Of a DNA stretch of 64,000 nt, positions 1 through 11,500 are shown piece after piece. The notes under the pieces were generated by a model. That model saw only the letters and a program-made list of their open reading frames with translations. It did not search any database and was not told where the DNA came from. The DNA lies in contig JAPTJF010000063.1 of the NCBI GenBank assembly GCA_029339195.1, positions 1 to 64,000 on the forward strand, in the 5' to 3' direction. The stretch's first letter is position 1. Each line of letters begins with the position of its first letter. The position numbers and the translations under genes are program-made. Source of the DNA: Micractinium sp. NFX-FRZ. Its lineage: Eukaryota > Chlorophyta > Trebouxiophyceae > Chlorellales > Chlorellaceae.

Positions 1-1
1 T

Positions 2-35
<34 letters not shown>

Positions 36-461
36 CAGAAAGGCAGCGAGGGACAAACAACAGGCCACAAAGGTTGCGCGCCTACCAAATGTGCTGGAGA
101 TGGAGGCGACGCTGGCAAGCTCCACCTTGGTCGCCTCTATAGGAATAGAAAGTTGCGGGAAACATCCATGGACAGCAGTGCAATGCAGATGGGGCAAACT
201 CGCACGTCTACTTGCATTTGTTGCCAGCGCTTCGGGAAGCTGGTCATTTACAAGGATCGCTTGGGAAGTGAGGCACCCGACACCTGACAAAGCCCCAACA
301 GTGTTCCAGATACTTCGACCCCTCCCAGCCTGAGGTTAGCAGCGTGAACCTAGGTCACCTGATGCCTTGACAAAAGCGTGCTGCGTGCAAGACCCAGTGC
401 TCCACCACTCAATAATGGTGCCATCTGCGGGGTTCAGGTTTCCAACTGCACCAACCGGGAA

Positions 462-513
<52 letters not shown>

Positions 514-1714
514 CGCGCGCGCGCGGCGTAGGCATGGTGCAAGCTTGCTCAACATCAAGGAAACCGGCTGGTTATTGTATGTGTAATTGTATGTGTTGTA
601 AAAACTTGTGGCACTGGTAGCTGGCTGGTGCATCTGGCTTTATCTCCTGTTGGCTTCCTCGACCCCACTCCCCATCTGGCACAGCGCAACACAGATGTTG
701 CAACGAGGGGCACTGTCACAAGGCGAGGAGGATACGCCAAGGCAACTTACGGTACGGGCGCCAGCAGTACATTACGTAGTCAGGGATAACTATGTATCCG
801 ATCGGTGACCTATCGAAGACGTACCAAGGATAGGATCGGTTGCAGCCTGTCCCAAATACTAGCCTGGTGCCATCTACGGGGTCAAAAGTCCCATCTGGTT
901 GCAAGCACAAGCCTGTATCCACGTGTTGGATCGATTCTCCAGGCGTGTGGGTATACCTGGAACACGGAACACATGAACCCGGGTTGCAGCTGGCAGTGAA
1001 CGGTGGCCCAGGCCTTCAGGCTGCGATAATCATCCATTGAGCGAAAACCACTGCCGGGTCAGCGACCGGCCAAGAAAGGCTGCCTGCCATGGACGCAGTG
1101 ACCAAGCAGCTTGCACATTTCGTGTACGTTGTGAGGAAGAGTCACCTGTGAGTGCAGCCGTTCACGCTCAGCACCGCCCTAGCTCCTTGTACAGCAACGC
1201 CCCGCTCTGGCATCAGGCACAGGTTTCCTGATCCATAACGAAGCGCTGCATTGCATGCGAATGACAGGGGGGAAGTGTGTGACACAGAATGCCGGGGAGG
1301 AAGTTGGTTTGCCCATGCTATGTTAATGCACCCGCCCTGCCCCGGTGTATCTTGCACACCACCCCTTTGCGTGCAGCCACGTGCATCATGCTTCTACGCA
1401 TCTCCCGCCAGCTTCCAATAGAGACACCATGTCTGCCAATCCTAGACACCAACCCAGTGTTGAGTGCATGGCATGTTTCCAGTGTTCTGCTTGTTTGGAG
1501 TGGGCTGTTTGTTTTTCGGTGCACCTGCTCGTTTTGAAGCACGCCAGCCACCCAGCCACACAATCGAAACGCTGCACTCACCGAAAAAGGTTTGCAGCGT
1601 CACCACAGGATGATTGATACGGAACGGGCCATCTTGGGCGACACAAACCGGGCACAAAGCACCGAGCAGCACAACCAGCAGCGCCAGTAGCGAGGCCGGT
1701 TGGGAGCCTGGCAT
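1..1714 (-). CDS. Secreted repeat protein, 5' part, runs off the window
   Basis: Function not recognised. The likely first exon (1582-1714) encodes a clear signal peptide: MPGSQPASLLALLVVLLG, then ALCPVCVAQ with a probable cleavage site. It ends in a good GTGAGT donor in phase 1. Downstream on the minus strand are three short segments of similar pattern, each in its own probable exon: about 1148-1228 (NLCLMPERG to VNGC), 837-913 (LCLQPDGTFDP, DGTRLVFGTGC) and 389-463 (GNLNPADGT, WSTGSC). The shared pattern is Cys/Leu-rich start, Pro and Gly, then a G(T/A)-x-x-V block ending in Gly-Cys about 25 residues on, reminiscent of short lectin-like or trefoil-like repeats. The 1148 segment fits exon 1 in phase; the joins between later segments do not resolve cleanly, so exon order is tentative. 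The gene probably continues beyond base 1. Confidence 0.4.
3..34. repeat. Poly-C tract of 32 bases at the window edge
   Basis: An uninterrupted run of 32 C follows two T at the start of the window and is followed by GCAG. On the + strand it looks like a polypyrimidine tract plus acceptor. No exon could be supported after it. A long homopolymer at a sequence edge can also be an assembly limit. Confidence 0.8.
462..523. repeat. 52-base poly-G tract followed by a CG dinucleotide run
   Basis: Bases 462-513 are all G and are followed by about five CG repeats. Read on the minus strand, this is a run of C ending about a dozen bases before a TGCAG acceptor, so it serves as, or has expanded from, the polypyrimidine tract of an intron in the minus-strand secreted gene. 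It could form a G-quadruplex. Confidence 0.85.
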
Positions 1715-3325
1715 TGCTGCAGTGCTTAATTGAGCATACGCCGGGACAACTCTGCAACATGGTTGGATAAATTTGCGTTGAACTCGCGATGTTAGAGCTG
1801 ACGTGATAGTATGGGTGATACTGCCGCAATTCATCAACACAAGGTTGTGATGACGTGCACACTTTGGCTTCGTTCCTAACAAGCAATGCACGGATGTTAA
1901 CCCGCTGCAGGCCCATGCCATCAGAGTAACCAAAGAAATACAAGGCAAAGCGCTCGCATCAGAGTCATATAGCTTTTGGTTTAAGGGCGCTACGGATGCA
2001 TAAACACATTCCGAATGAAGAAGGAAATGGAACAGAAACAGGCGAAAAATACAGGCGAGGTGGGAGGCTGGCGTATGCACCGTGCACATCTAGTGCCCGC
2101 CAGCCTTCCTGCCAGCCACAGATGCAGCTGCTTGCTGCCAGGCTGGTGGCAGCAGGGATGAAACTGGATCCGGCCCACCCCCGCGGGTGTGCGCAATGCG
2201 TCCTAGCAACGGCAGCTGCAGCTACTGCAGAAAACAGGTGCCTGGGACGCCGCCAGCAAGCTGCAGCCCTTTGTGGCAGGCGCATGCGGTGGCAATCTTC
2301 AGGTCAGCAGCCTGGCGATGCCCGCCCCGTACTTCAGCGACTCGCCCAGTACCTCAGCGAGATAAGGAGCGGGGCCGGCTTGAAGCCTTGGCACAGCGGC
2401 GCACAGGCTCCCACTGGGGCGTCGAGGAGATGGGCAGCAGATCCCTGGGGACCAGCGCCTGTTCCCGTACTGCGGCAGCGGTACAGAGACGGTAGCACAC
2501 TGGATCTTCCACTGCCCCCTTACTCGTCTCTCCGCACCCGCTTTGCCGACCTCCTTGACCTGATAAACACAGTCATGCACACTTCCCTGCAGCAACCCGC
2601 CCACCCGGCAGCAGTGCCTGCTCAGCTGCAGCAGTAGCAGCGGCAGCAGTGCCTCACTGCCAGTCCCCTACCCACCTACCAGGCCTAAATTCAACGCTAC
2701 TGGGGCTTCCAGAGATGCCCCTTTGCTGCCTGCTCTAGTGGTGACTCCCGACCTTGAAGGACAGCGCAGACCTGCAGCACCCTGGGGTGGGAGGTGGTCG
2801 CTGTCAACAGCATGGCATGTCAACGTGCCTCTCTCTGAACAATTGCTGATGCCCGGCTACGCAGGTTGGGCCTCCGAGAGGAGGCGAGAGAGGCGGCCAC
2901 GCCCACTTGTCAGCAGGCCTGCGGTCCGGAAGTGTCACACTCCCGCAGCAGCAGCTCGATGGCAAAGGTGATTGGGGGCAGAAGGGGCCAGTGCAGCGCA
3001 ATGAGAGCAAGCCATGGGATTGCAGCCTGGTGGAAACTTCCAGGCAGGCAGTGCAGCAGGCCGCACACCAGAACACCTCCAACTCACCACCAGCGCGACA
3101 GGAGGACAGGCACGGGCGGGAACCGAAACACTTGGGAAGAAACGCACCGGAGCAAGCAAGCTCAGGAAGCGGTGCCTTGCGGTGCTGCCGGGCACCTAAA
3201 TTCGCCCCCCGTACGAACTTCCCCTGGACGGTCCACGAAACAATTCGCTGTACTTTCTGCCCCAATCGGTGATAAAGCAGCGCTTGGTTTGGAAAACTCG
3301 GGTCTGCAAAGCATGGCGCCCTTAC
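1715..3325. other. Intergenic stretch without a supported gene
   Basis: Several open frames exist on both strands, but none has a recognisable domain or convincing splice sites. The only recognisable content is a short retroelement-like zinc-finger remnant at 2455-2563, described separately. Confidence 0.4.
2455..2563 (+). mobile_element. Possible non-LTR retrotransposon tail remnant
   Basis: One frame reads PYCGSGTETVAHWIFHCP followed by a stop at 2561-2563. The pattern C-x-x-G, then E-T-V-x-H, then H-C-P is typical of the zinc-binding motif at the C-terminus of LINE-type reverse transcriptases. The usual second Cys two residues before the CG is absent, and no reverse transcriptase core is visible upstream. 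If real, this is a decayed fragment only. Confidence 0.3.
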
Positions 3326-3746
3326 TCAGATTGCCAAAAGCTCATGCCTGATGGACTCCTCCACCGATAAATACACTAGTGGTGACGGGCGCGGGCGCCG
3401 CGGGGTTGGCGGCGGAGGCCTAAGTGATGGCTGGGGGCGCGGGCTGCACGCAAGGAGCCACGGGGGTGTGGTAGAGGTGAACACGCTTGCAATTGCATTG
3501 CATGTGGCTGCCACAAACAAGCCGTCCGGACTTGCCTCTGAGAGATCCAAGGCGGCGGAGGCAGGGGAGGGGATGGCGGGGGTGGCGAGGGCGTGCTGGG
3601 AGGTGGCGAGCGGGGTAATGGGGAAGGGCTGGGCGGTGGTGGGGGCGTGGGAGAGGGGATGGGAGGCGGCGGAGAAGGCGGGGGAGGGGGGGAGGGAAAG
3701 GGCGGGGGAGAGCAGGGGTGTGGTGGAGGAGAGTTGAGCACCGGCA
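3326..3746 (-). pseudogene. Inverted fragment of an SP-rich wall gene
   Basis: On the minus strand, 3536 to about 3746 encodes a proline-rich run ending PPPPWISQ at an AG|GCAAGT donor. A second exon (3443-3326) starts C-CCG-CGC, reads SPRPQPSLRPPPPTPRRP and ends at a stop (3326-3328). Both exons, and the start of the intron between them, match exons 6 and 7 of the SP-rich gene at 27.7-30.3 kb (exons 29588-29968 and 30164 onward), including the GC donor and the Cys/Trp/Gln-Pro intron wording after it. The matching upstream modules and a signal peptide are missing, so this looks like a truncated, inverted copy. Part of it could still be expressed. Proline-rich text continues patchily to about 4140. 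Confidence 0.5.
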
Positions 3747-4180
3747 GCCTGCCAGAGATGGGAGGTCGCAGGGTGTCCGATGGGTGGGTGCACGATGGGC
3801 AGAGTGACGATGGGAGCACCACGATGTGACGATGTTGCTCCCAAGTAGGGGGCAATGTCTGCCCCGCGATGGGCACAGGTGCTGCCTGCCATGGCTTGCC
3901 TCCAGGCCTGGCAGGCAGCTGGCAGGCAGCAACAGCTGCGTAGGGCCAGAAGGTAGAGGAGGCAGATGGCCAGCTGCTGCCCGGCGGGGAGCGACATATC
4001 GCATATTCATTTCAGGAGTGTCACCAGGGGAGGCACCACGGCACGGAGGGGGAGGCGGCGAGGGAGAGGGATTTGGTGGAGGGGGTAGAGAGGGAGAGGG
4101 AGGCGCGCCGTGCCTGTTGAATGCCGGCTTTTGCAAGGCCCCGTGCCTGGCAAGCACTATGAGGATGGAGTTCCCCCTAA

Positions 4181-4316
4181 ACCACCCCTGATCACCCCTG
4201 GCCACCCCTGGTCACCCCTGAAGTACCTCTGATACCCCCCTGACCACATCAGGTATAGATTAGGAGCAAGATCAGGGGTCCCCTGATGTACCCCTGAACC
4301 ACCCCTGATATGGGAG
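4181..4316. repeat. Short tandem repeat of CCACCCCTGNT type
   Basis: Variants of an 11-base unit (CCACCCCTGAT, CCACCCCTGGT, CACCCCTGAAG) follow one another from about 4181 to 4215 and recur less regularly to 4316. No coding function is apparent. Confidence 0.6.
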
Positions 4317-4639
4317 ATTAGGTGCCCGCCGGACCTCTTGCACGGCACAGTGCTTGCAAGTGAGATTTGAAGGTTCCGTAGCCGTCCCTAGACCTCCACG
4401 AAGCTGTTTACACCAGTACTGAAGCTCTCTTGCAGCCACTGTACACTCCCCGCGTTCCTCGAGCACGTTGTACGCCCGACCCGGCGGCCCTTTAATAGCA
4501 CCGGTGCAGCCTGCACATAGTCAAGCCACATGGCTGCCACCCCACCACCCCACCCCCGTTAGGCATGCCAGTCATGACTGCCATGTCTCTGGCCTCTGCA
4601 CACACACACCAGCCAAGCCCACACGTGTTCGTCCCTCAC

Positions 4640-7533
4640 CGTACAGCTCTGCTGGAGTTGGCTTGCGGCGCCCTCCTGCTGCCGCCTGGTCGTCGTCCTC
4701 ACTGCCGCTCTCGCCCTCACTGCCGCTCTCGTCCCCGCCACCCTCCAGCTGCTCAACTGCGTCCTTCAGCACAGAGCGGTTGTACGCCCTGTACAGAACC
4801 GCCATCTCAGCCACCGTGTCTGCCGCCTGCTTGCCGTCCTTTGTGTAGCTGTTCTGGAAGCGGAGGAACCTGCCGGGGGGCATGCGGGGGGGAGGCGGGA
4901 GGGAACAAAGGCGTGGCAGTTACAAGCGGCACGAAATGTATTGCCCGTCTGTCACGGTGCGGGCCCAGGGTGGAGGGGCGCGGAATAACGGCTTGGGAGA
5001 GGGGCTGCAGCTGGGGGGTGGCGGGGACGGCGCAGGAGGAGGGGGTGAGGGGGTGGAGGCTTGGGAGAAGGGCTGGGGGGTGGCGGGGACGGCGCAGGAG
5101 GAGGGGGTGAGGGGGATGGAGGCTTGGGAGAAGGGCTGGGAGGTTGCAGGGACGTCGCAGGAGGAGGGGGTGAGGGCGGTGGAGGCTTCGGAGAAGGGCT
5201 GGGAGGTTGCAGGGACGGCGCAGGAGGAGGGGGTGAGGGCGGTGGAGGCTTGGGAGAAGGGCTGGGAGGTTGCAGGGACGGCGCAGGAGGAGGGGGTGAG
5301 GTGGATGGAGGCTTGGGAGAAGGGCTGGGGGGTGGCGGGGACGGCGTAGGAGGAGGGGGTGAGGTGGATGGAGGCATGGGAGAAGGGCTGGGGGGTGGCG
5401 GGGACTGCAAAGGAGGAGGGGGTGAGGTGGAGGCTTGGGAGAAGGGCTGGGGGGTGGCGGGGACGGCGCAGGAGGAGGGGGTGAGGGGGAGGCTTGGGAG
5501 AAGGGCTGGGGGGTGGCGGGGACGGCGCAGGAGGAGGGGGTGAGGTGGAGGCTTGGGAGAAGGGCTGGGAGGTTGCAGGGACGACGCAGGAGGAGGGGGT
5601 GAGGGGGATGGAGGCTTGGGAGAAGGGCTGGGAGGTTGCAGGGACGACGCAGGAGGAGGGGGTGAGGGGGACGGAGGCTTGGGAGAAGGGCTGGGAGGTT
5701 GCAGGGACGGCGCAGGAGGAGGGGGTGAGGTGGAGGCTTGGGAGAAGGGCTGGGGGGTGGCGGGGACGGCGAAGGAGGAGGGGGTGAGGGCGGTGGAGGT
5801 TTGGGAGAAGGGCTGGGAGGTTGCAAGAGGAGGGGATGAGCAGCCATTTACACCGGGACAACGCTGCTGCTGCTGGCGGCAAGGGTGCCCAGGGTGAGCT
5901 GCTGACGAGTACAAGTTGTTATGCATGCACCAACACATGCAACCACACCCAAGCAACCCACCAACACGTTCTCTGTCTCTGGCTGGACTATCAGCAACAA
6001 GTGAGTGGGCCGCGCGGCCCCACCCGCACTCGGCCGCACGACACGCGCTGGTGGGGGTGGACGGGCGCTGCACTCAACACCACAGTGGCACGACTCGGGA
6101 CACCAGCAACATTGCCCACCACCTGCTGGCACCCAGGCACCTAACCACACTCACCTGCACTTGCCCACTTCAACCTCATAGAACCTCACAACCCGGCGCA
6201 TGCACCGCACGTTGGCACCTGTAACGCAGCTCAGCATGCACCGGGCCCACTGCCAGCGTTCCCCAACATCGCCAGGGCAAACAACGCCCGCCACAACCAG
6301 AACCGCCCGCCCGCCAGCTCACGCTTGCACAGCTTCCTTCAATACGTCCCACTTGTACACAGCCGTGCCGGGGTGGAGCGTGAGGGCCAGCTTCAGAAGC
6401 TCCTCTGCGGAATGGGCGGGGCCTCAAAGCGACGTGTGAACGCAACAGCACATGCATCCCCGCAGCCACTGAGCGATGCACAGTGGCATCAAATGCAACA
6501 CCAGCTTGGTGCCATCAGACTCCGACACCCTGCATGCACCTACACTCATTCCGAAGGGCTCCCACACCCAGCATGCACCTACACTCACTCAGAAGGGTGG
6601 GTTGGCTGCTCCACCGCGCGACAGCAGGCAGGAAGCGCGGCGCTTGGTCCCCGCCGATCACATAGACCGTCTCCCATGCCAGCACCCTTCGGCATGCGAA
6701 TCGCAGCACCTCCGAATCTTGGCAGGCCACCTGAGAGCTCGTGTTCAGTCCCTTTTTGCTGCCTGCGGGCACGCAGCGTGAAGAGCGCGCGGGGCAAGGG
6801 GGATGGCAGTGAGAGGGAAGGGGGGCCAATTTGGCCGACACCATGGTGGACTGAGGCACGGTTATAGAGGCAGTGGTCTGTGTTACGTTTTGCCCTCCCA
6901 ACAGGAGACACGGCAATGGTGTGTGCCCGTCAGTGCCCGTTCCCCTCCCCCTCCTGCCCCCGAACAGCTCGCTCTGCTGCACTGCTTGCCAGCCACACCT
7001 ACTAGCTTCTGCGCACGTCCCCCCTTGAAGTGCTTCTTCGTCGTTGGCAGGGGATTGGTGGCCGCCGCCATGGCTGCTTGGATCAAACCGGCAAGAGCCC
7101 CGGTGGCATCTGCACTTGCACCGCCGTTGTTAAGCAGGGGCGACACCAGCGCTGCTGCCAAACCAGCTGGCGGAGTGGGTGCCTGCGCTACCGTGCCTGC
7201 CGCCTGGCCTGCAGCCCGGTTGGCAGGTGCCACGTCCACAGTGATGATGAACCTGCCGCTGGTGTCGATCTCGCTGAAGAAGCCGGCGGCTACCTCCTCG
7301 CTGCAGCTGAGAGCGTCAACCGCCGCCAACAGCGACAGCTCCTCTGCTGGCTCCCCATCCTCTGCCCCCTTCTGCATCCAGAGCAGCGGAGCGTCTACAT
7401 GAGCGTGCACGAGTTGCAGAAGGTGCTCTGCAGTCATTCCGTGGGGTGGCACTCTCGATACCACGACCTCGCAGGGCTTCTTCCCTGCCAGGCGGGCAAG
7501 GTTGGGCGCGAAGCGGACGCCGAAGCGAACCAT
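4640..7533 (-). CDS. Unrecognised multi-exon gene, 3' end not located
   Basis: Function not recognised. Four exons fit in phase on the minus strand: 7533-7003 (177 aa, start MVRFGVRFAPNLARLAGKK), 6730-6589, 6404-6323 and 4869-4640. The first exon mixes a basic N-terminus with an Ala-rich tail. Exons 2-4 look well constrained: VLRFACRRVLAWETVYVIGG, then LALTLHPGTAVYKWDVLKEA, then FLRFQNSYTKDGKQAADT. Exon 4 ends in an acidic Ser/Asp/Glu stretch and a donor in phase 1, so at least one more exon lies below 4640 that I could not place. No signal peptide or membrane segment is evident. The 1.45-kb intron before exon 4 holds the 5-kb minisatellite. The donor of exon 2 is echoed about 40 bases downstream. 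Confidence 0.45.
4985..5825. repeat. Minisatellite, about 14 copies of a 54-63 base unit
   Basis: The core GGAGGCTTGGGAGAAGGGCT, then a G-rich stretch, GACGGCGCAGGAGGAGG and GTGAGG, repeats about 14 times. Units differ by single and multiple bases that are not all multiples of three, so the reading frame flips between units. On the minus strand every unit reads as SP-rich text (PSPSPKPP), and all frames stay open for hundreds of codons. It lies in an intron of the minus-strand gene and may derive from an SP-rich coding repeat. Confidence 0.9.
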
Positions 7534-8558
7534 AGCGGCGGGGTTGTGTTACGAGGTCGGGCAGGCGCGAGTATAACTGGTGGACCATGCAGGACCGTCG
7601 ACGTCGTCGGAGCGCGCGCAGCATGACATACCAAAAATCTCCTCAACCTCCGGTTTGCGACGTGTATCGCAAGATTTTCGTTGGAGGGTGTTTGTGGTAC
7701 GCTCTGCCGAGCACACAATGGCAGACGAGCACTGGACCTGCCCCCATTGCCACAATTACTCCTGCAACCTTAAGGCTTGTCACGCAGCAATCTGGCAAAC
7801 CCCCTAGCATGATTAAAATCAACCTGCTTATAGGGGAGGCAACGGGATGCAGCCGGCCACATTTCGTGCCTCGTCTGCTGGCAATCCCACCATTTGGCAG
7901 CGCGGCTGCCACGTTTTGCAGACTAGTCTGCACTGTCACCACTGGTAGCTGACTGGTTGCCTGCCTGGTCGGCTTCCTCAACTCCACACCCTCCGGCTGT
8001 AATATTATTATGCAGACTGTCACTTAATTGCCTCTCAACGTGATTTGCACAGGCAGCAGCCAATGGCTGTCGCCGCTGCTGTATGCACATGACATAGCAG
8101 GCTGGCCACGTCGGCACACTGGCTAGGTTCACCCCCCTCCACCAACGCCCCCACTTTCGTGTTCCTCGAGACTGGGCTTGTTACCGCATCCACACTTCCC
8201 CCTGATATCTGTCGCCATTCATTCCCCTAGCCATTGCATGTTTCCCCGTCCGTGCGCCAGCTGGCGCTGCAGCGCCACACCGGTGGGGTACTGCACTCGA
8301 GAGTGTGCCTGAATGCTCTTCCTCCCTTGCTCGCAACCCTGGCGGCCGTTTGCTATCCAGGGGTCTGTGTCGCACGTGTTAGCGGGAATCAGGATGTAAA
8401 CCCACAAAAGCATAGATTCGTACGACACATTCATGTCTGCATGGCCGTACCTCGGACAGCCACGTGGGCTCCAGCTGCCACGTGGGCTCCAGCTGCCCTT
8501 TGAAACGGGCCGACATTTTCTTGTGTGTATGTGTTTGAAAAGTCCAGACAAGCGGGGG
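7534..8558. other. Intergenic space between two divergent genes
   Basis: About 1 kb separates the minus-strand start at 7533 from the plus-strand start at 8559. A small frame around 7718-7807 encodes a Cys/His-rich peptide (WTCPHCHNYSC), but it lacks supporting exons. Upstream of 8559 a 15-base duplicate (CACGTGGGCTCCAGCTGC type) occurs twice at 8461-8495. Confidence 0.4.
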
Positions 8559-11500
8559 ATGCGGATGGCCATGATGCAACAGGAGTCCCCAGCGCGGGGT
8601 CTGTGGCGCTCCCTGCTTCTGCTAGCAGCCGTCTCGAGCCTCCTGGGAGCAGGTGTGCTCACACTGCCCGTGGCGAATTGCATTGTTGTACCGGCCTGGC
8701 TGCCGAATGTTGTCCACGGTGTCGTCTGGGTGCACCACAGGGTCGGAGTTCTCGGCAAGCACCGGTGCCAGCCAACACCAGTGCCGTGCAGCACCGGTGC
8801 CAGGCGGCAAGTACCGGTTCCGGGCAGCACAGGTGCCCGCCAGCACTAGTGCCGGTCAGCACAGGTGCCGGTCAGCACCGGTGCTGGTCAGCACCAGTGC
8901 CGGTTAACACCAGTGCCGGTCAGCACCAGTGCCGGTTAACACCATGGTGCCCAAACAGCACCACCGCCCTGTTTGAACGGGCTGGAATCATCAGTGGTTG
9001 AAGAGGCGTGCAAATAATACTTGGAAAATTTGGCAAGGAGTGACGCAGGAACCCCATCAGCCAACGGCTGCTTACCGCCCACCGACACAAGAGCACTTGC
9101 TCCTGTCTTGGTTGCAGGTCTCTGCGCAGAGAAGTTGAATCCCAGGTGTGGATTAGAACCCTCCGCTAAGTGGCCGCCTGCTGCAATGGTGCCATGAACA
9201 GCATTTGGTGCTGTTCCTGCTTGCCTCTGCGCTCGCCTTTGTGAGTCTGTTGCTTGTGACAGCCCACCTGCGATCAACTCTCCGAATGTTGCCGTCCGTG
9301 CGTCCACCCATTTTTGCTAAATTCAAGTAAGGGATCCTACAGTCGTCCGGACTGCCCGCGCGCTCACATGGTAGCTGCCGCTATCGCGCACGGCTAGCAC
9401 TGTTAGCCTCTAAGTGCTCGGCAGCTAGAGGCAAGGCACATGTTTTTGTGTACTGCAGCTTTGCACATGCGCGCCATGTCCACCAATCCTAGGTGCATTC
9501 CTTTGTGTACTGCATCTGCAAACATGGTTGAAAATGCCACCAATCGTCTTCTGCAGGGAAAACGCGCGAGCAGTCCACACTGGCATGCAAAATCCCGCTA
9601 GCAGCTCGTCAGCAGCTGCCGGTGATGCTGCAGGCACTGGCGCAGTGCATCTGCGCCATCGTGGGCGCCGCTTCTCCCAGACCTCTCCTCCCCCAAGCCC
9701 GCCTCGTGCGCAGCAGAGGTAATGCCATTTCAGCGGTGGAATGCATCATCCCACCAGGCGGAGACACGCTGGGTGTGGCCCTTTCTATCATGATGCAGAT
9801 GCCAGCCAAGGCCAGCAGGGCAGCCATGCAGGTAATGTGGCCCTCCTGTGCCTGTGACCACCAACGATGCCTCCCAACTTGCACATCATGTTGCACCTGC
9901 TGTTGCTGCATTGCAGTCCCAGGCCTCCGCCATCGCCGCGGCCATCTCCTCCCCTCCCCCGACCTCCACGGCCGACACCACCACCCTCCCCGCCGCCGCC
10001 TCGCCCGCCTTCGCCACCGCCACCCCGGCCTTTGCCAGCCCCGCCGCCTGCACCGCCGCCACCCCCACCCCCACCGTCTCCATCTCCGCCCTGGCCGGCC
10101 CCTTTGCCACCTCCCAAACCATCGCCCCCACCTCCGCCCTCGCCGTCCCCGCCACCTCCCCCTCTCTCGCCAAACCCCAGTCCTCCACCTCAACCCATGC
10201 CCCCCCCACCGCCCATGCCATCCCCACCACCGCCTTCTCCTCCGCCTCCGACCCCACCGTCACCGCCACCACCACGCGCTACCCAGAGGTACGAACGATG
10301 ATGGAAACATACTGCTGGTACTGTGTTGGCTCTGTGTGGCTGAATGAAAATGAACACCTTCGTTACTGGTGCCTCACCACTCTGCAGCCCTAGACCTCCA
10401 CCATCCCCACAGCCATCACCGCCCTTGCCCCGGCCTCCACGGCCACCACCACCGCCAAGACCGTCGCCGCCGTCACCAGGCCCCCCTCAGCCATCACCGC
10501 CTATGCCTCCAGGTTCATCCTGGCCACCCCCGCCACCCCCGCTGCCAGGACCTCCTCACCCCTCCCCACCCCTGCCACCCATGCCACCCGTGCCACCCTC
10601 TCCATCCCCGCCTCCGCCAGCGCCTTCCCCTCCACCTCCGCCACCCCTGCCACCCCCGCCACTGCCACCACCCAGTCCCTCACCCCCGCCGCCGCCATCA
10701 CCCTCCCCGCCCCCGCCTTCACCCCCACCCCCTGATCCCTCTCCCCCGCCACCGCCGTCGCCGTCCCCACCGCCACCGCCCCCACCGCCCCTGCCCCCGC
10801 CGAGCCCCTCACCCCCGCCACCGCCATCGCCATCCCCGCCCCCACCCTCACCCCCACCCCCTGATCCCTCTCCCCCTCCACCGCCATCGCCATCCCCACC
10901 GCCCCCGCCCCCTCCGCCCCTGCCACCCCCCAGTCCCTCTCCACCCCCGCCGCCGTCGCCATCCCCGCCACCCCCCGCGCCCCCGCCCCCGTCACCACCC
11001 AGCCCCTCGCCACCCCCGCCGCCTCGGCCATCCCCACCGCCCCCGCCACCCTCACCGCCCCCTCCACCACAGCCACCTCGACCTCCTCCCCGCCCCCCAC
11101 CCCTGGGTAGCCCTGGAAACTCCATTGACATTGCCGCCGTGCCTTACAGCAGCCAGGTCTACAACGTGAGTGCCACTGCCAGGGGGGTCCACCAATCCCG
11201 GCTGCACCTGCCTGCCGCCCAGCCCGCCATGCCGGCTCCGTAACAAACCTGGTGCCCCACCATGGCAGTGGCCACCAATACGACATAATCCAGTTGCCCC
11301 GCCAGCTTGTCGCCACACTATCGATGCGGATATCCGCAGCATTGGCAGCATGTGGGCGTGCCGCGCATGCCAGTGAGCTCTGCCCATGTAGCATGCTTCT
11401 CCCCACTGCCTGCTGCAGATGGATGCTGCTCATCCCAGTGTTGCTCCCATACCGTGCGACCTGGTCGACTCATCCAAGAAGGGGTACCTGTTCATGTGGC

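Noticed and set aside
4807..6073. Three overlapping 320-373 codon proline-rich frames
   Set aside because: All are produced by the minisatellite, and unit-length changes shift the frame. No single frame has a consistent start and splice context.
6176..6235. Possible exon reading NVRCMRRVVRFYE on the minus strand
   Set aside because: Its acceptor gives the wrong phase for both neighbours; joining 6323 directly to 4869 is in phase without it.
7718..7807. Short Cys/His-rich peptide WTCPHCHNYSC
   Set aside because: Only 29 codons, no flanking exons in phase and no second zinc-ligand pair.
9609..11433. Gly/Arg-rich long frames opposite the SP-rich exons
   Set aside because: They are antisense to phase-consistent SP-rich exons; GGX-type text is the mirror of CCX codons.
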